Shown here: piece after piece, positions 42,101-52,140 of the stretch
How positions within the stretch are numbered: the stretch's first letter is position 1
Layout of the letters: each line of letters opens with the position of its first letter
Assembly: GCA_009760855.2 (NCBI GenBank)
Contig: WPIO01000007.1
Coordinates: 6,728,501-6,792,500 of the forward strand
DNA: 64,000 nucleotides
Source: Cristatella mucedo
Taxonomy: Eukaryota; Bryozoa; Phylactolaemata; Cristatellidae
Reading direction: 5' to 3'
Program-made: the position numbers and the translations under genes
The notes under the pieces: model-generated
The model's database searches: none
Told to the model about the DNA's origin: nothing
Seen by the model: only the letters and a program-made list of their open reading frames with translations

Positions 42101-45100
42101 TGCGAAGCCTAATTAGAAAATGTTTCCGGTAGGTAGGCCAGGGCACCAAAATAAAGGAATACATGACAAAGGGATGAAAAAGGAATGAATGCACAGTGAA
42201 TGACAGTACCTTGAAGTCAATGCGATGATTGATAGAGAACCCATGCAGACCAAGAAGGAGTTGTGTAATACTGAAGTTGGGGCATCCACTACAGAGAAGC
42301 TCAGCTGCAGTTTTGCACCAAACTGTCTTAATGTCTTACTTCAGAGGCAGGAAGGCGTGCGAGTAGTGATTCACAGACGTCTAGATGGGATGTCACCAAT
42401 TCATGGACAGGCTTGGCGGCGTTATATTTGTCAAAGCAGACCAAAATTTCAGGCATTGGTTCGTAGCTGAAACTAGGCATACTTGAAAGTGGCGCTGAAG
42501 TGGTAGCAGAGTGAAAGTTCAAGGTAAATGTAATTGATGTGGTCCTTAGTCCGGCATAGGATGTATGAAGCGCTTGCTTCTCTTTTTATAGTTCATTTGT
42601 ATAGCGCCCCGAGAGAACTTGATCTCTATTCAGGCGCTTCACATATGCCGCGGGGCTCGAGCCCACGACCTCAGCCACGACCTTAGTCGGGGCGAGCACC
42701 TTAACCGCTGGGCCAAAGCAGCTCTGCCTTTTCTCTGACGCCTGCAGCCTGACCAAGCACTGTGCCTACTAGCCTACCTAGGCGACCTCTTTGCTCGTTC
42801 GCCGTGCTCTCACACCGTCCGTTCGTTGAGTTCCACTCGTCTTGCCATTAATCGAACTAAATTTAAACGTTTTGATGGTCGAGGCTCAGTTTTTTACACC
42901 ACAATTCAGGAGCTAGCTTCTGGCCTCTGCCACCACCTACATGGACTTGGCATCACTAGACACTCAGCTAAAGACGACTCGGTCGGATTTTCGGTCGGAT
43001 TTTCTTTCACAGCAGCAAACTTGGTCTGTTTCGTTTCCAAGTGACTTTAGTAATTCAGTGATTGTTATTAACAAGGGGCCCTACTAATCAGAGGCCCCGA
43101 ATATTGCATGCTGGTCCAAGCATGGTACTCCTCACAATCTCGCGTAGGAATTCTCGTATTCTGCTAACAGTACTATCTCTAAAACTGTGGCAATCCATGC
43201 TAATTATTTTCATAATGTTTGAGTTAATTCTTTTGGAAAACTTAAATAGCCATTGCATCAAAGATCGCCTATTTCCACAATACAATTGGTGAGGACCACG
43301 AGACACAACTCTGACTTCCTACACCGCTGCTGGTAATTTGATAATTCATATAAGAAAAGCTAATAACACATACATAATCTATACAATAATACATAATACA
43401 ATATAAAATAAAATACAATACAATAGAATAAAATAAAAAACAATAATACATACATAATAAACATGGTTAATAGCTTTTATCTAGATTGGGTGATTTTAGT
43501 AGGAGGAAGCAGTTAGTCAGTCATACGCATGTACATTCGAGTTTATCTGATCAGAAACTATTTATGGGTTAGAATGAGCAACTATAATAAATAATGAGTC
43601 ACACAATAACTGCAAGAAAATTTTAGAAGAATTAAAATTTACAGTAGGGGAGAGAATTTACTGTCTAATACTGTCAAGTAGGCTATGTTGAACGCTTTAG
43701 AGTTCAAGATAATTTTGGCTTCTAATTTTGCCATGCTAGCCTTTAAAAGTAAGTGAAATCATACCACCGAAATAGGTATTGATTACTAAAACATGCATCG
43801 TCATAGGTTCTACAAAGTGAATAATTCCCCTAATATTCTGCATCAATTTCCTTATACCTAAAAATAGATTAGAGGGAGGGAAGGTGAGAAGATTCATGTT
43901 TAAAAGCTCCTCCACATTGTTCATCCATTAACCGGTTCAGAAAAAAGTGTGTGCATTTTTATCCGGTAGCAATTCGCCGCTAAAGAACATTTTAGTTGAT
44001 TTAAGAGATTCATTGATATAGCGGCAGAAGAGCCTTAACGGCTACTACTAGCGCTTGCAGTGGACAAGAAATTATTGTCCACTGCAGGACTCATGACCCG
44101 GGTTGTGAATAATAATAATAATGATAATAATAATAATAATAATAATGCACTTGACAAAAGGCTCTCAGAGAACTCAATCTCTTTCTATGCGCTTTACATT
44201 TGCTGCAAAGGGAACCGCGATTGAATGGTGAGCAATATCATACTTGATAAACAACATGAATAACATGGTAAGGGGTGACATGCACAGGGTCAGCATGCAG
44301 TGTGGTTAGTGGCAGCATGCACAGTGTCAGCACGCACAAGCAAGTGAACGACGAGTCACAGAGACCCACTAAATGCTGTCCTAAATAGGTGTTTTTAAGT
44401 TCTTTTTAAATGTGGTCAAGTGAGGGGATGTTGTGACGCAAGTCGGGAGTGAGTTCCAGGCTTTGGGAGCATACGAGCTAAATGCACGGTCTCCAAAGGA
44501 TTTGAGGTTTGTACGAGGTATTGGTAAACAGCTGGATTCCGAGAGGCTGGTGGTACGATGATTGGCCTGGTGAGGGAGTCGATCTGAGAGGTAGGCTGGA
44601 GCCATAGAATGAAGGGACCTAAAAGTGAGTGACGAAACCTTGAAGTCGATCCGTTGCTTGACTGGTAGCCAGTGCAGATCGGCGAGAAGTGATGTGATGT
44701 GGCAACTGCGATGCTCACGACAGACAAGCCTAGCTGCAGAGTTTTTCACCAGCTGTATTCGCCTGATCGCACATGGAGGTAGGCCAGTAAGCAGTGAGTT
44801 GCAGAGGTCAAGACGGGATGTCAAAAATGCATGGACCAACTTGGACGTGGTATCCTTATCTAAACAAGCCAAATTTTAGAAATGTTATGAAGCTGAAAAT
44901 AGACGGATTTGACCGTGGAGCTGATATGGTCGTCTAACGAGAGGTCGCTTTGGAATATGACACCTAGATTTCGAGCTGATTCAACAGGAGATATGCTGGC
45001 AGAGCCAATTTTGAGCCTCAGCCTTTCCAATTTCTGAATCGCACCGGGTTTTTCCATGACTAGTAAGGTTTATCATCGTTTAGTTTTAGAAAATTTGCTG

Positions 45101-48100
45101 CCATCAATGTGCGGATGTCATCAATGCATGCAGCTAGTGAGTTGAGAGAATTCGAGGTGCTCGAAGGCTGGGAGGGATAAAAGCAAAGGTACAACTGAGT
45201 GTAATCCGCATAGAAGTGAAAGCCCAGGTTGTGCTTGGCAATCACATCAGCAAGAGGCAGAGTATAAACCGTGAAAAGAACCGGACCCAGCACGGAGCCC
45301 TGAGGTACTCCATATTTCAGAGGTACTTCAGGTGATCTTTGTCCATGCACATCAATAGTCTGGAATCCCCCACTGAGATAGGACCTGAACCATTGCAAAG
45401 CACTGCCAGAGATGACCAGGCAAGATGAGAGGCACTCTTGAAGAACTTGGTGATCGATAGCATCAAAAGCTGCCGAAAGATCGAGCAAAACAAGCAGAGA
45501 TACTCTACCCATGTTGCATTCCTAAGTAGGTCGTTGTATGCCCTAAGCAATGCTGACTCTGTGGAGTGATTAGCTCTAAAGCCAGACTGGAACTTACTAG
45601 CAAGGTGTGAGGCTTTGATATGAGTTCAGCTGGTCCGCCACGACCCGTTCCAGTGTCTTTGATAGGAATGGTAAAAGGGAGACTGGCGGTAGTTGCTCAA
45701 ATAGTGAGCACCTGTACCTCCTGGGCAAAGACCCTGGGTCATACTATCTCACAACATAATTCATTGACTGGTTGGTGCACTTCCGAGAGTCCAAATCACT
45801 GGAAATAAATAATTTAAATTTGAAAATAACGTCAGCTAATGCGTTTGGTTTTACCTTCATACTTAGTAATGCCGAGGTTCTTCTACGAATTTCGCGTACG
45901 TTGAAAAGTTGGTTTTCACGAGGCATTGTCAGTGAGAAAGTGATGGTATATTTGAAGTTATTCTACTGGTCTTCGTGAACGCAGGCACAGTTTCCGCACT
46001 GACCTCTTAAAAACATATTGATTTACTTGAATTACTTACTGGGCGTCGTCAGCTGGTTGTGGCAGTGCTACACGTGCTACACGTTTGTACTCTTTTTTTG
46101 TCCCGGAGGCTGCCGAGAATTTCGTCAAGGCTCTCCAAGCTCACATTCTCGGCGACGTGCTGACGGCCAACGGCGATTTGCTGACCAACATGCATCCGGC
46201 CACGATAGCGCACCTGAGCTATTACGACAGCGACAAGAAGGATCGCGTGTACTCGCTGGCGAATGACGTAAAGGCGGCCGGTCGGACGATCCGAAAGGCC
46301 GTTCTGGAGAGAGGTCATTCGATGTATCCCTGCTTCGGGCAGAGCCCCAAGGATCTGCTCACCAAGGACACCTACCAGGCAGTGGCGACGGCAACCAACG
46401 AGATAATGAAAAGTGTCGAAAGCATCCTGCGCGTCGAGCCCGACAAGCCGTTCGACGACTGGGTAGGTAGCAGCGCCTGCCTAGAGCCGCTGCTCAGAAT
46501 CTCGTGGCCGTCGCCATCTTCGCGCGGCGGCAGCAGCAGACGTCGCCGGCGGCCGGTCTGCCGGCCTTCGCTCGCTGACGTCATTCTCTCTCTCTCTCGC
46601 TTGGCTGCGCTACCGCTGCTAGCTAGCGCGCGCGATGTCTGCTGCCTCTGGCCGTGCGCTTCCCTAGCATAATCGAGTGTCTCGCTCGGCAGGTAGAGCT
46701 GCCAGTCGTCCGGCCAGTTCTGCCAGGTAAGGCAGCGCGCATGTACCGAACGTCCGTCCACGGATACTCTTCGCGGCGGCGGCGTAAAAGATGACGTTGC
46801 TCGCGTGGCGCGCGGCGACGACGACGTCGAATTTATTTTGCACGCTGCCCGATTCCAGACATCGAAGGCGCTCGAGCGAGCGCGCGCGCTCTCGCGCCGA
46901 ACTCCCCATCCGAGCGCGCGCGAGAGCTCGCTCGAGACTCCAGGTGCCCTGACTAGATTATCGTGGCCAGATGCGACAGGATTTCGAAGTCGGCGGCGAT
47001 CTGATGCCTTCGGCTCTCGACATTGTGCGTTTTATGCATTTCGCAAAACGCATTTCGAGCGATCCTTGCCATGTGGATCAAGAGTGGTCGTCATATTGCA
47101 GACTTTAGTGGTACATTATATTCAGTTCTCGCAGAGAGAAACTCTCCATTCGTTTTCGCCTATGTCTCTCGGATGGTTGTTTTCTTTCTCACAACTGAGT
47201 CATTTTACCGAATTTTAAAAATTGCACTAGCGACAGAGCGCTGTCAGTCGATAAGACGCCACTTGTAGATTTTCTAAAAATGGCAGACAGAGAGGTAAAC
47301 AATGCTTTCAGTGCTGACACCTTAGTGGATGACAGAAAGCGCAAAGTCCTTGGCAGATTGTGTGCCGCCCAGGTTTGGAGGCCCAGGAGTACGTAGGCTT
47401 AACAGAGGTTAAGTTCTCTTACGGTGCATTCGAAATGTATTTATTATTCTATTAATTTAAGTGTATATGACACCCCAATTAAACATGCAAAGCCTTGTCA
47501 GATGAAATTAAATGTAATTAGCATCGAATAGATAATGTCTGTGCATCTAATACTACGCCGTCACCATTTCCAAACACGCTCAATGGCCGACGGCACTACA
47601 TATGGCCATTTAGGTAGGTACCTTATAGCCGCTGCTTCTGTCCCAAGAAATGTCATTTTCTTCCGGTCATTTTCTCCCGCTATCTCCCTCAAGGTTATAT
47701 TCAGTGGCACATTGAAGCGAAGAGGAGAGAGCGATAGTACACCGAGTAATTGCCGCGACGGGAGGCAGTGAAAAGAAGACGTAGAACTGATATCTTGTGC
47801 TCCCATCCATCAGTGAACTGATATCTTCTGCTCCGATCCGTCGTCTTTTAGTTACCTTGCTGAGGCAGTAGATTTGTGGGTGAAGTCAGCAATTGCAAGG
47901 CATTCAGGAAAAACCGGTTAAGAGATAAAAAAATGTAAATTAGCAAAGAAGCGGCTGTTATATTCCACCGTCATCAGCCAATCAGGTTGTCTTCTTTTCG
48001 TGGAGTGTTGCATTGTACTCAACAATTTTGACACCTGACAAACATTCTTGCCAAAAAGTTGTTATTTAGTTTTTAAGAATTTTGAAACATGTTTCGCGCA

Positions 48101-49734
48101 ATTTGTTTGCTTAAAGCCAACTGACCGCATCGGTGATTGTGCCATAGCGCTACTGTCTGCTAATGGCCCCTTTCTCACGAACTTCCGGTATTCAACAAAC
48201 GAGTCTCACATCAAAGTAATTACAAATTAATGGCAAAGTGACTCGCTTTTATCATCAAGAACTTTTTAGAGCATGGCGAGGGTCAAAACCGACTTCGACA
48301 GCTACTAGCCCTTCCAGCGGCTGCCTATAGTATCGAGCGGTGTAGCGCGTGGGGCTTCATTGACACATGTAAATAGCCCACGAGCAACCGAGCGATACCA
48401 CCGGCAAGAGGTGGCGCCGTTATGCCCAGCAGCAACGCGCTGGGTAAAAAGTGTCTGCGCTGCAGGCTAATTAATGGCTGCCCAAGCGCTGTTTATAGCA
48501 GCCATGACTACGTACAGCTGGCACCACCAGGATCGCCATCTGCCATTCTCACTTCGCTCGTTCGGATTAGAGACGGCGCTTCCTGTCTACGAGCCTAAAG
48601 CTCGCGCGAGGAGCACTGCTAAGCGCTCCCATCTTTACCCGTCGCTACCGCTACACGCTAGTAGCGTATGTAAACGCTATCTGAACTACTCGGCGCCGAC
48701 GAGCCTGCAATCCGCGTGCGCGCGTGCGCGCGTGAGCGCTTGCGCGCGTACGCACGTTGACCGCCAAAGGAGCGCCCAGTTCACCTGCGACGGCGGAAAC
48801 GAGTGCACGCGCGCGTGCTACGCATCCCGACGCGACAACGAAGCGGCGGGCGCGGAGCCAACTAGCCGTTTTGCCGGGTCGCGTGTCGTGCGCGCGTGAC
48901 GCGCTTCGTAGGCATGGAAACGTGGCGAGTCGAGGACGGAGAGAAAGCGCGCCAGCTCCTTGCCCAGGCCGAGCACGACCTCTCCGCGTCGTCAAACGAC
49001 GAGGGAAAGAGCATGGACAGAGGGCAGCGATCCGTGCTCTGGTCTTGCTACAAGTGCTTTGTGGTAGGCTCAGAGCGCGTACCAGCGCTCACGCACTGCA
49101 AGCGGTAGCGCCACGACCGCCGACCGCATTCGGCGGGCGGCGCTGCGTTGAGGAGCCGCTTTGCTTGCCCGTCTCTTGCTATCCATGCCAAAGCAGTCGC
49201 CAGCGCTTAGCTTTGAAAGGGTGGCGCGCACAGCCAGCCATTCTACTTGTGGCCGCATGGCGCCGCGTGCCCACACAACGCCCAGCGAGCTCGCTGTGGC
49301 GACTGGGCTGCTGCTGCTGCTGCTGCCGGCGACGCGCTCGTTGGTCGCGTACGTTGCAGGCGGCGGAGCTGGCGCTGAAAGCCTACACCTTGATCGTACG
49401 CGGCGTGAAGCTCACCTTGCAGCGTCCGGCGACGCTGGCGTCCCTGCTAGCCGCCGAGGACGGGGACGCGCGTCAGCCGGGGTCTTTGCCGTTCCTGGCC
49501 AACTCGCTCGACGGCCTGCTGAAAGCCGGAGGCGTGGAGAGTCACCACGGCGTACGCTCGTTTTTCGTTAGCCGCAACGGCTACGACATCTACGAGCCCT
49601 GCACTTTCTTTCGCGACAAGAAGCAGGCGAGAGGCGTTCGCGACCTAGCTGGCGCCATTGTCAAGGCGTCGAGAAGCGCCATCGCTGCGCGAGCTGGCGG
49701 CGGCGGCGGCGCCGCCGTCCCAGCGCGACGCTAG
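35972..49734 (+). CDS. Tandem HEPN-domain protein, sacsin type (6-exon model, 415 aa)
   Basis: Exons 35972-36131, 40765-40937, 46109-46462, 46693-46726, 48912-49063, 49360-49734 (TAG). All junction phases agree (1, 0, 0, 1, 0). HEPN-1 spans about residues 70-215 and HEPN-2 about 243-400. Each begins with a helix (QAMEKAMMTEGKRHMFAANA; ARQLLAQAEHDLSAS), continues with W-x-C-x-K-C (DWACIKCLE; LWSCYKCFV) and then AAENFVKALQAHIL or AAELALKAYTLIV. Family knowledge: HEPN domains are four- to five-helix bundles in nucleotide-binding or RNA-cleaving proteins; sacsin carries one at its C-terminus. I see no DnaJ, sacsin-repeat or nucleotidyltransferase domain, and no clear R-x4-6-H RNase motif. Exon 1 (MAEPRDQ...) is linked only by phase and a 4.6-kb intron. 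The 34-nt exon is tentative. A poly-A signal variant ATTAAA lies at 49916-49921. Alternatively this is two adjacent single-HEPN genes. Confidence 0.7.
36132..40764. other. First intron of the HEPN gene
   Basis: Contains minus-oriented L2-like tails (36285-36370, 37625-37710), an AT-rich TTTATATTTA tract (36880-36990), a G-rich patch (38072-38097) and a plus-strand LINE (38600-39770). Confidence 0.5.
38600..39770 (+). mobile_element. Degraded L2/CR1-type LINE
   Basis: Fragments FGDLAENLSIFFVCQIEKIK, LDPILTFLLL, NSLLAGLSDYTIRRLHKCKN and a terminal FKSFGNRA-like remnant follow LINE RT order. An L2-like tail (GTAAAGTACCTAGAGATTTA) lies inside at about 39330. Heavily mutated. Confidence 0.6.
40765..40937 (+). 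CDS. HEPN-1, first half
   Basis: Acceptor gtacgcag|CA; donor CTTGAG|GTATTT, phase 0. It encodes the first HEPN helices ending DWACIKCLE. The domain continues at 46109 with AAENFVKAL, about 5.2 kb away. Confidence 0.75.
41347..41422. repeat. Inverted repeat hairpin, 37-bp arms, 2 mismatches
   Basis: Arms 41347-41383 and 41386-41422 (left AGCGACTGCTAATTGCCTAT...) are complementary except at two positions. It lies inside the intron between the two HEPN-1 exons. Confidence 0.95.
41500..41632 (-). mobile_element. tRNA-derived SINE, family 2
   Basis: AATTCATTTGCACAGCACCC, gccgccgggctcgagtcaac and ACCTTACCCCTGGGCCAAAC match family 2 in reverse. Confidence 0.75.
41960..42560 (-). mobile_element. 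LINE family A-like, diverged
   Basis: The minus strand encodes LVPWPTYRKHFLIRLRIPPP and, upstream, SHLDVCESLLARLPASEVRH, matching family A SRLDFCNSLLAGLPPCAIRR. No intact frame remains. Confidence 0.6.
42583..42722 (-). mobile_element. tRNA-derived SINE, family 2
   Basis: TTCATTTGTATAGCGCCCCG, catatgccgcggggctcgag and CACCTTAACCGCTGGGCCAA. It is the cleanest family 2 copy here. Confidence 0.8.
42725..44100. other. Unassigned AT-rich intron DNA
   Basis: Contains an AATAC/ATAAA-rich simple stretch at 43375-43460 and a 12-bp stem hairpin at 44056-44086. No exon is recognised. Confidence 0.45.
44105..45650 (-). mobile_element. LINE family A, longest copy (RT to 3' tail)
   Basis: Minus-strand frames 45512-45060 and 44872-44381 encode LLVLLDLSAAFDAIDHQVLQ, GVPQGSVLGPVLFTVYTLPL, GFHFYADYTQLYL and the C-terminal NSAARLVCREHRSCH and LHWLPVKQRIDFKV segments. 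The RT box reads YADY instead of YADD, so the copy is presumably dead. The tail is an (ATT/AAT)n run at 44108-44147. Confidence 0.9.
46109..46462 (+). CDS. HEPN-1, second half
   Basis: The acceptor tttttttgtcccggag|GCT has a good pyrimidine tract; donor GACTGG|GTAGGT. It starts AAENFVKALQAHILG and continues through VYSLANDVKAAGRTIRKAV, RGHSMYPCFGQSP and ATNEIMKSVESILRVEP. The helical spacing suits a HEPN bundle. Confidence 0.8.
46463..48911. other. Intron region of the HEPN gene
   Basis: Holds the tentative 34-nt exon, GC-rich alternating CG/GC sequence (46871-46936, partly self-complementary), a short ATG frame MADREVNNAFSADTL at 47281 with no recognised family, and an L2-like tail at 47395-47450. 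Confidence 0.45.
46693..46726 (+). CDS. Tentative 34-nt micro-exon
   Basis: The segment ctcggcag|GTAGAG...CTGCCAG|GTAAGG would add VELPVVRPVLP and supplies exactly the phase needed to join 46462 to 48912. It is supported by splice motifs and phase only. Confidence 0.4.
48912..49063 (+). CDS. HEPN-2, first half
   Basis: Acceptor gcttcgtag|GC, donor TTTGTG|GTAGGC. It encodes METWRVEDGEKARQLLAQAE, HDLSASSND and SVLWSCYKCFV. The ATG at 48914 could instead be a gene start if the upstream exons belong to a separate gene. Confidence 0.75.
49360..49734 (+). CDS. HEPN-2, second half and terminal exon
   Basis: Acceptor tacgttgcag|GCG, phase 0. It begins AAELALKAYTLIVRGVKLTL and includes LPFLANSLDGLLKAGGVESH and RGVRDLAGAIVKASRSAIAA, then a Gly/Ala tail and TAG at 49732-49734. 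The surrounding DNA is strongly GC- and CpG-rich. Confidence 0.8.
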   Translation, partial: AAELALKAYTLIVRGVKLTLQRPATLASLLAAEDGDARQPGSLPFLANSLDGLLKAGGVESHHGVRSFFVSRNGYDIYEPCTFFRDKKQARGVRDLAGAIVKASRSAIAARAGGGGGAAVPARR

Positions 49735-50385
49735 CGGCGGCGGCATCTGCGGCGGCAGTCGGCGGCGGCGTCTGCGGCAGTCGGCGGCGGCGGCTGTCGG
49801 CGTCGGGGAGCGAACTGCGCTCGTCACCCGCCGACTGAATGCGGCGCCCAAGAGCGGCCCGCAGTGCTAGCCATCAGCCGGCGGCGCGCCGGCGGCGCGG
49901 TGCTCGCCGCTCTTTATTAAATCGAGCCGCCGCGCAGCGGCGATGCGACTCCCGCAGTAGGTATTCCGCCTCCCTCCTCCCTGCGACTTCCCGCAGCGTA
50001 GTGCGGCCATGTGCCGCTCGAGCGAAGGTCGCGACGGTCGTCGCCTTGCGGTGATCGACAGCAGAGCCAGGAAGCACCGCTGGCCTTTAGAAGACGTTAG
50101 GCAGCGTCGCCTTCAATTGAAGCCTAGTTCCGGAGACGCGGGGAAGGCGATTCGGCGTGGCGTGCGCTCTCCCGCGCCGCTCCGTGGCTGGCGCTGGGTC
50201 GCCAATGCCTTCGCGTCGCGAGCATCCGGTTGTGATGGCTGCGCGCTGCGAGGCTACGAGTATTTCTCTCGGCGGCCCTTCGGATTTAAATGCTCGTCGC
50301 GCTCACTAAATGGTCGAAGTGTTCGATGCCTGCTTCTGCTACTTCGCTGCAAAATGACGAGGGGGCTAAAGTGCGTCGGAGCGCA
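49735..50385. other. GC-rich 3' flank of HEPN gene
   Basis: Strong GGC/CGG triplet bias. Large open frames in several phases are composition artefacts. ATTAAA at 49916-49921 is a possible poly-A signal. Confidence 0.5.
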
Positions 50386-50387
50386 CC

Positions 50388-50520
50388 CTGTACGACCCTG
50401 GGTAAGGTGCACGCTCTGCACGATCCAGGAGGGGAGTGGGTAGGTTTGAGTCCTGCAGCGGAAAATCCAATATTGGCCGCTGCAAGCGATAGCCGGCGAT
50501 AGCCGTTAAGGCCGCGCTAC
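50388..50520 (+). mobile_element. tRNA-derived SINE, family 1, diverged
   Basis: TACGACCCTGGGTAAGGTGC, ggtttgagtcctgcagcgg and GCGATAGCCGTTAAGGCCGC match the family 1 layout. Confidence 0.55.
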
Positions 50521-50759
50521 CGAAACATAAATGAGGCCGCTACGTCAGCTGACCTTAGTTTACGTAAGTCGCTGCGGCGTACTCTGGCGACCCAGAAACC
50601 AACCGTCTGCCGTGCGTTGAATCTCGCTTCGTCAGAAGCGTCGGCATTTTGCTTTGAGCCTCTTGAAAAGAGACATCTCAGGTTACTGAACCAAGCCACG
50701 AAATTTCAGGGGGCGTGTTCGAGTGCTTCCGGAGGAGCTGCCGAGGGGCGTCATGATGG

Positions 50760-50930
50760 TGAGCAGTGATGGCAAACTAGGTAAGGCGGTTGCTTTTCAC
50801 GACCTAGGTCCAGAGGTTGTGGGTTCAAATCCTGCGGCGGGGAATTTCTTTTGCCGCTGCAAGCGGTGGTGATCGCCGTAAAGGCTCTTCTATCGCTATA
50901 CAAAAGAGGCTGTTGAATCAGCTAGCATAT
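50760..50930 (+). mobile_element. tRNA-derived SINE, family 1
   Basis: A-box-like TGGCAAACTAGGTAAGG, B-box-like GTGGGTTCAAATCCTG, then CCGTAAAGGCTCTTCTATCG and AAAAGAGGCTGTTGAATCAG. Confidence 0.8.
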
Positions 50931-51049
50931 ACGAGCTCGCAGTGCCGCCACTCGCACCGGAACCGCTGCTTGCTCTGCTGCTTTCGCGCGGACCGACCAC
51001 TCTACTGCGACAGGAAGGAGCGACAATTGAATGGTGGCCGGCCTGTTTG

Positions 51050-51460
51050 TGCCCTCAGGTCCTGTGTGGACAACAAATTCGTTGTCCCATTCCTCCGCTT
51101 AAAGACAGTTGGCGACAGAAGCTTTAGCTCTGCAGGTCCTAGACTGTGTAACTCGCTTCCACAATTCTTACGCAACGACAACTACTCTCCTACTGTCGAC
51201 TATGGCACATCCTTTTCAGCGGTCCTGAGCTGCTACTTCCATGCTACTCACTACCTCAACTGCTCTCCTGACTGTGCTATGCTTCCCACTTTCTCTTTGT
51301 TGCGTGAGACGAAGTCTGTTGGCTACCGATTGCGTACCGAAAGCCGCTTAGGCTGTGAGTGCGCTATACAAAACTCTCCTGCGTAACACCCACATGGTCT
51401 TTATGACTTTGTGGAGTTACAGACGGAGATACATTACATTACATTTACATTACATTTCCC
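51050..51460 (+). mobile_element. LINE family B, 3' end with TACAT tail
   Basis: The frame encodes VDNKFVVPFLRLKTVGDRSF and SSAGPRLCNSLPQFLRNDN. It ends GTGGAGTTACAGACGGAGAT and a (TACAT)n-like repeat at 51430-51456. Confidence 0.85.
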
Positions 51461-51639
51461 CCCTGAGCCCGAGCAGGTGGCCAAGCGCAGCGCTTAATGT
51501 AATGCATCTCCGTCTATAACTCCAAAAAGCCACAACAAAGACTAAGTGGAAGCACTCCGACAAAAGCACGCCGAAAAAAGCAGCGTGCAATCCTATTAAC
51601 CCCGACAATTTCACGCATGAGACAAGCGCGCAACTATAA

Positions 51640-52140
51640 TAATAATTCTTTACGTATATGATTAAGTTGATTTAACCGGCTTGTTGTCTTCCTAATAGAT
51701 TACTATTATACCAAAAAGAAACAAATATTTCATTGTACGGCTGGTGTGGAAGAAATAAGAGGACGTTTAGTTTCGTCGTGCATTAATAATGCAAACTTTG
51801 AATCAGGCAAATATCATGTCGGATTTTGAGAAAGCTAGTCAGAATGCTCGTTCAACCATCCTTCTTGGAGTGCAGCGAGTTGGATGCTTGTTTGATCTCG
51901 CACAAAATCTTTGCGTCTAAGATTAAGATTTCAATCTTGCAACAACGTACCGTGACGAAAGAAAATCTGAGAATGCACAGCACAATACAATCTTTGCTCC
52001 GAATTTCATTCCTCTAGTGGGTGTTCCTACTGCTTTCAACGAATTGGCCGATGACTACCCTCCTATAACACCATCTTGGAAAAAATTGCAGCTGAGAGGT
52101 CGACGTGCAAATTCCAAGTTTAGTTTGCAACCAGGCAGAA
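51640..52140. other. Unassigned AT-rich DNA
   Basis: No exon or known repeat recognised. It leads into the inverted array. Confidence 0.4.

Noticed and set aside
46871-46936. Perfect hairpin in the alternating CG/GC stretch
   Set aside because: The outer 10 bp pair, but the inner part only pairs with shifts; simple-sequence composition explains it.
47281-47397. Small gene MADREVNNAFSADTL...
   Set aside because: Good ATG context, but only 38 codons, no family, no neighbouring exon, and an L2 tail begins directly after.
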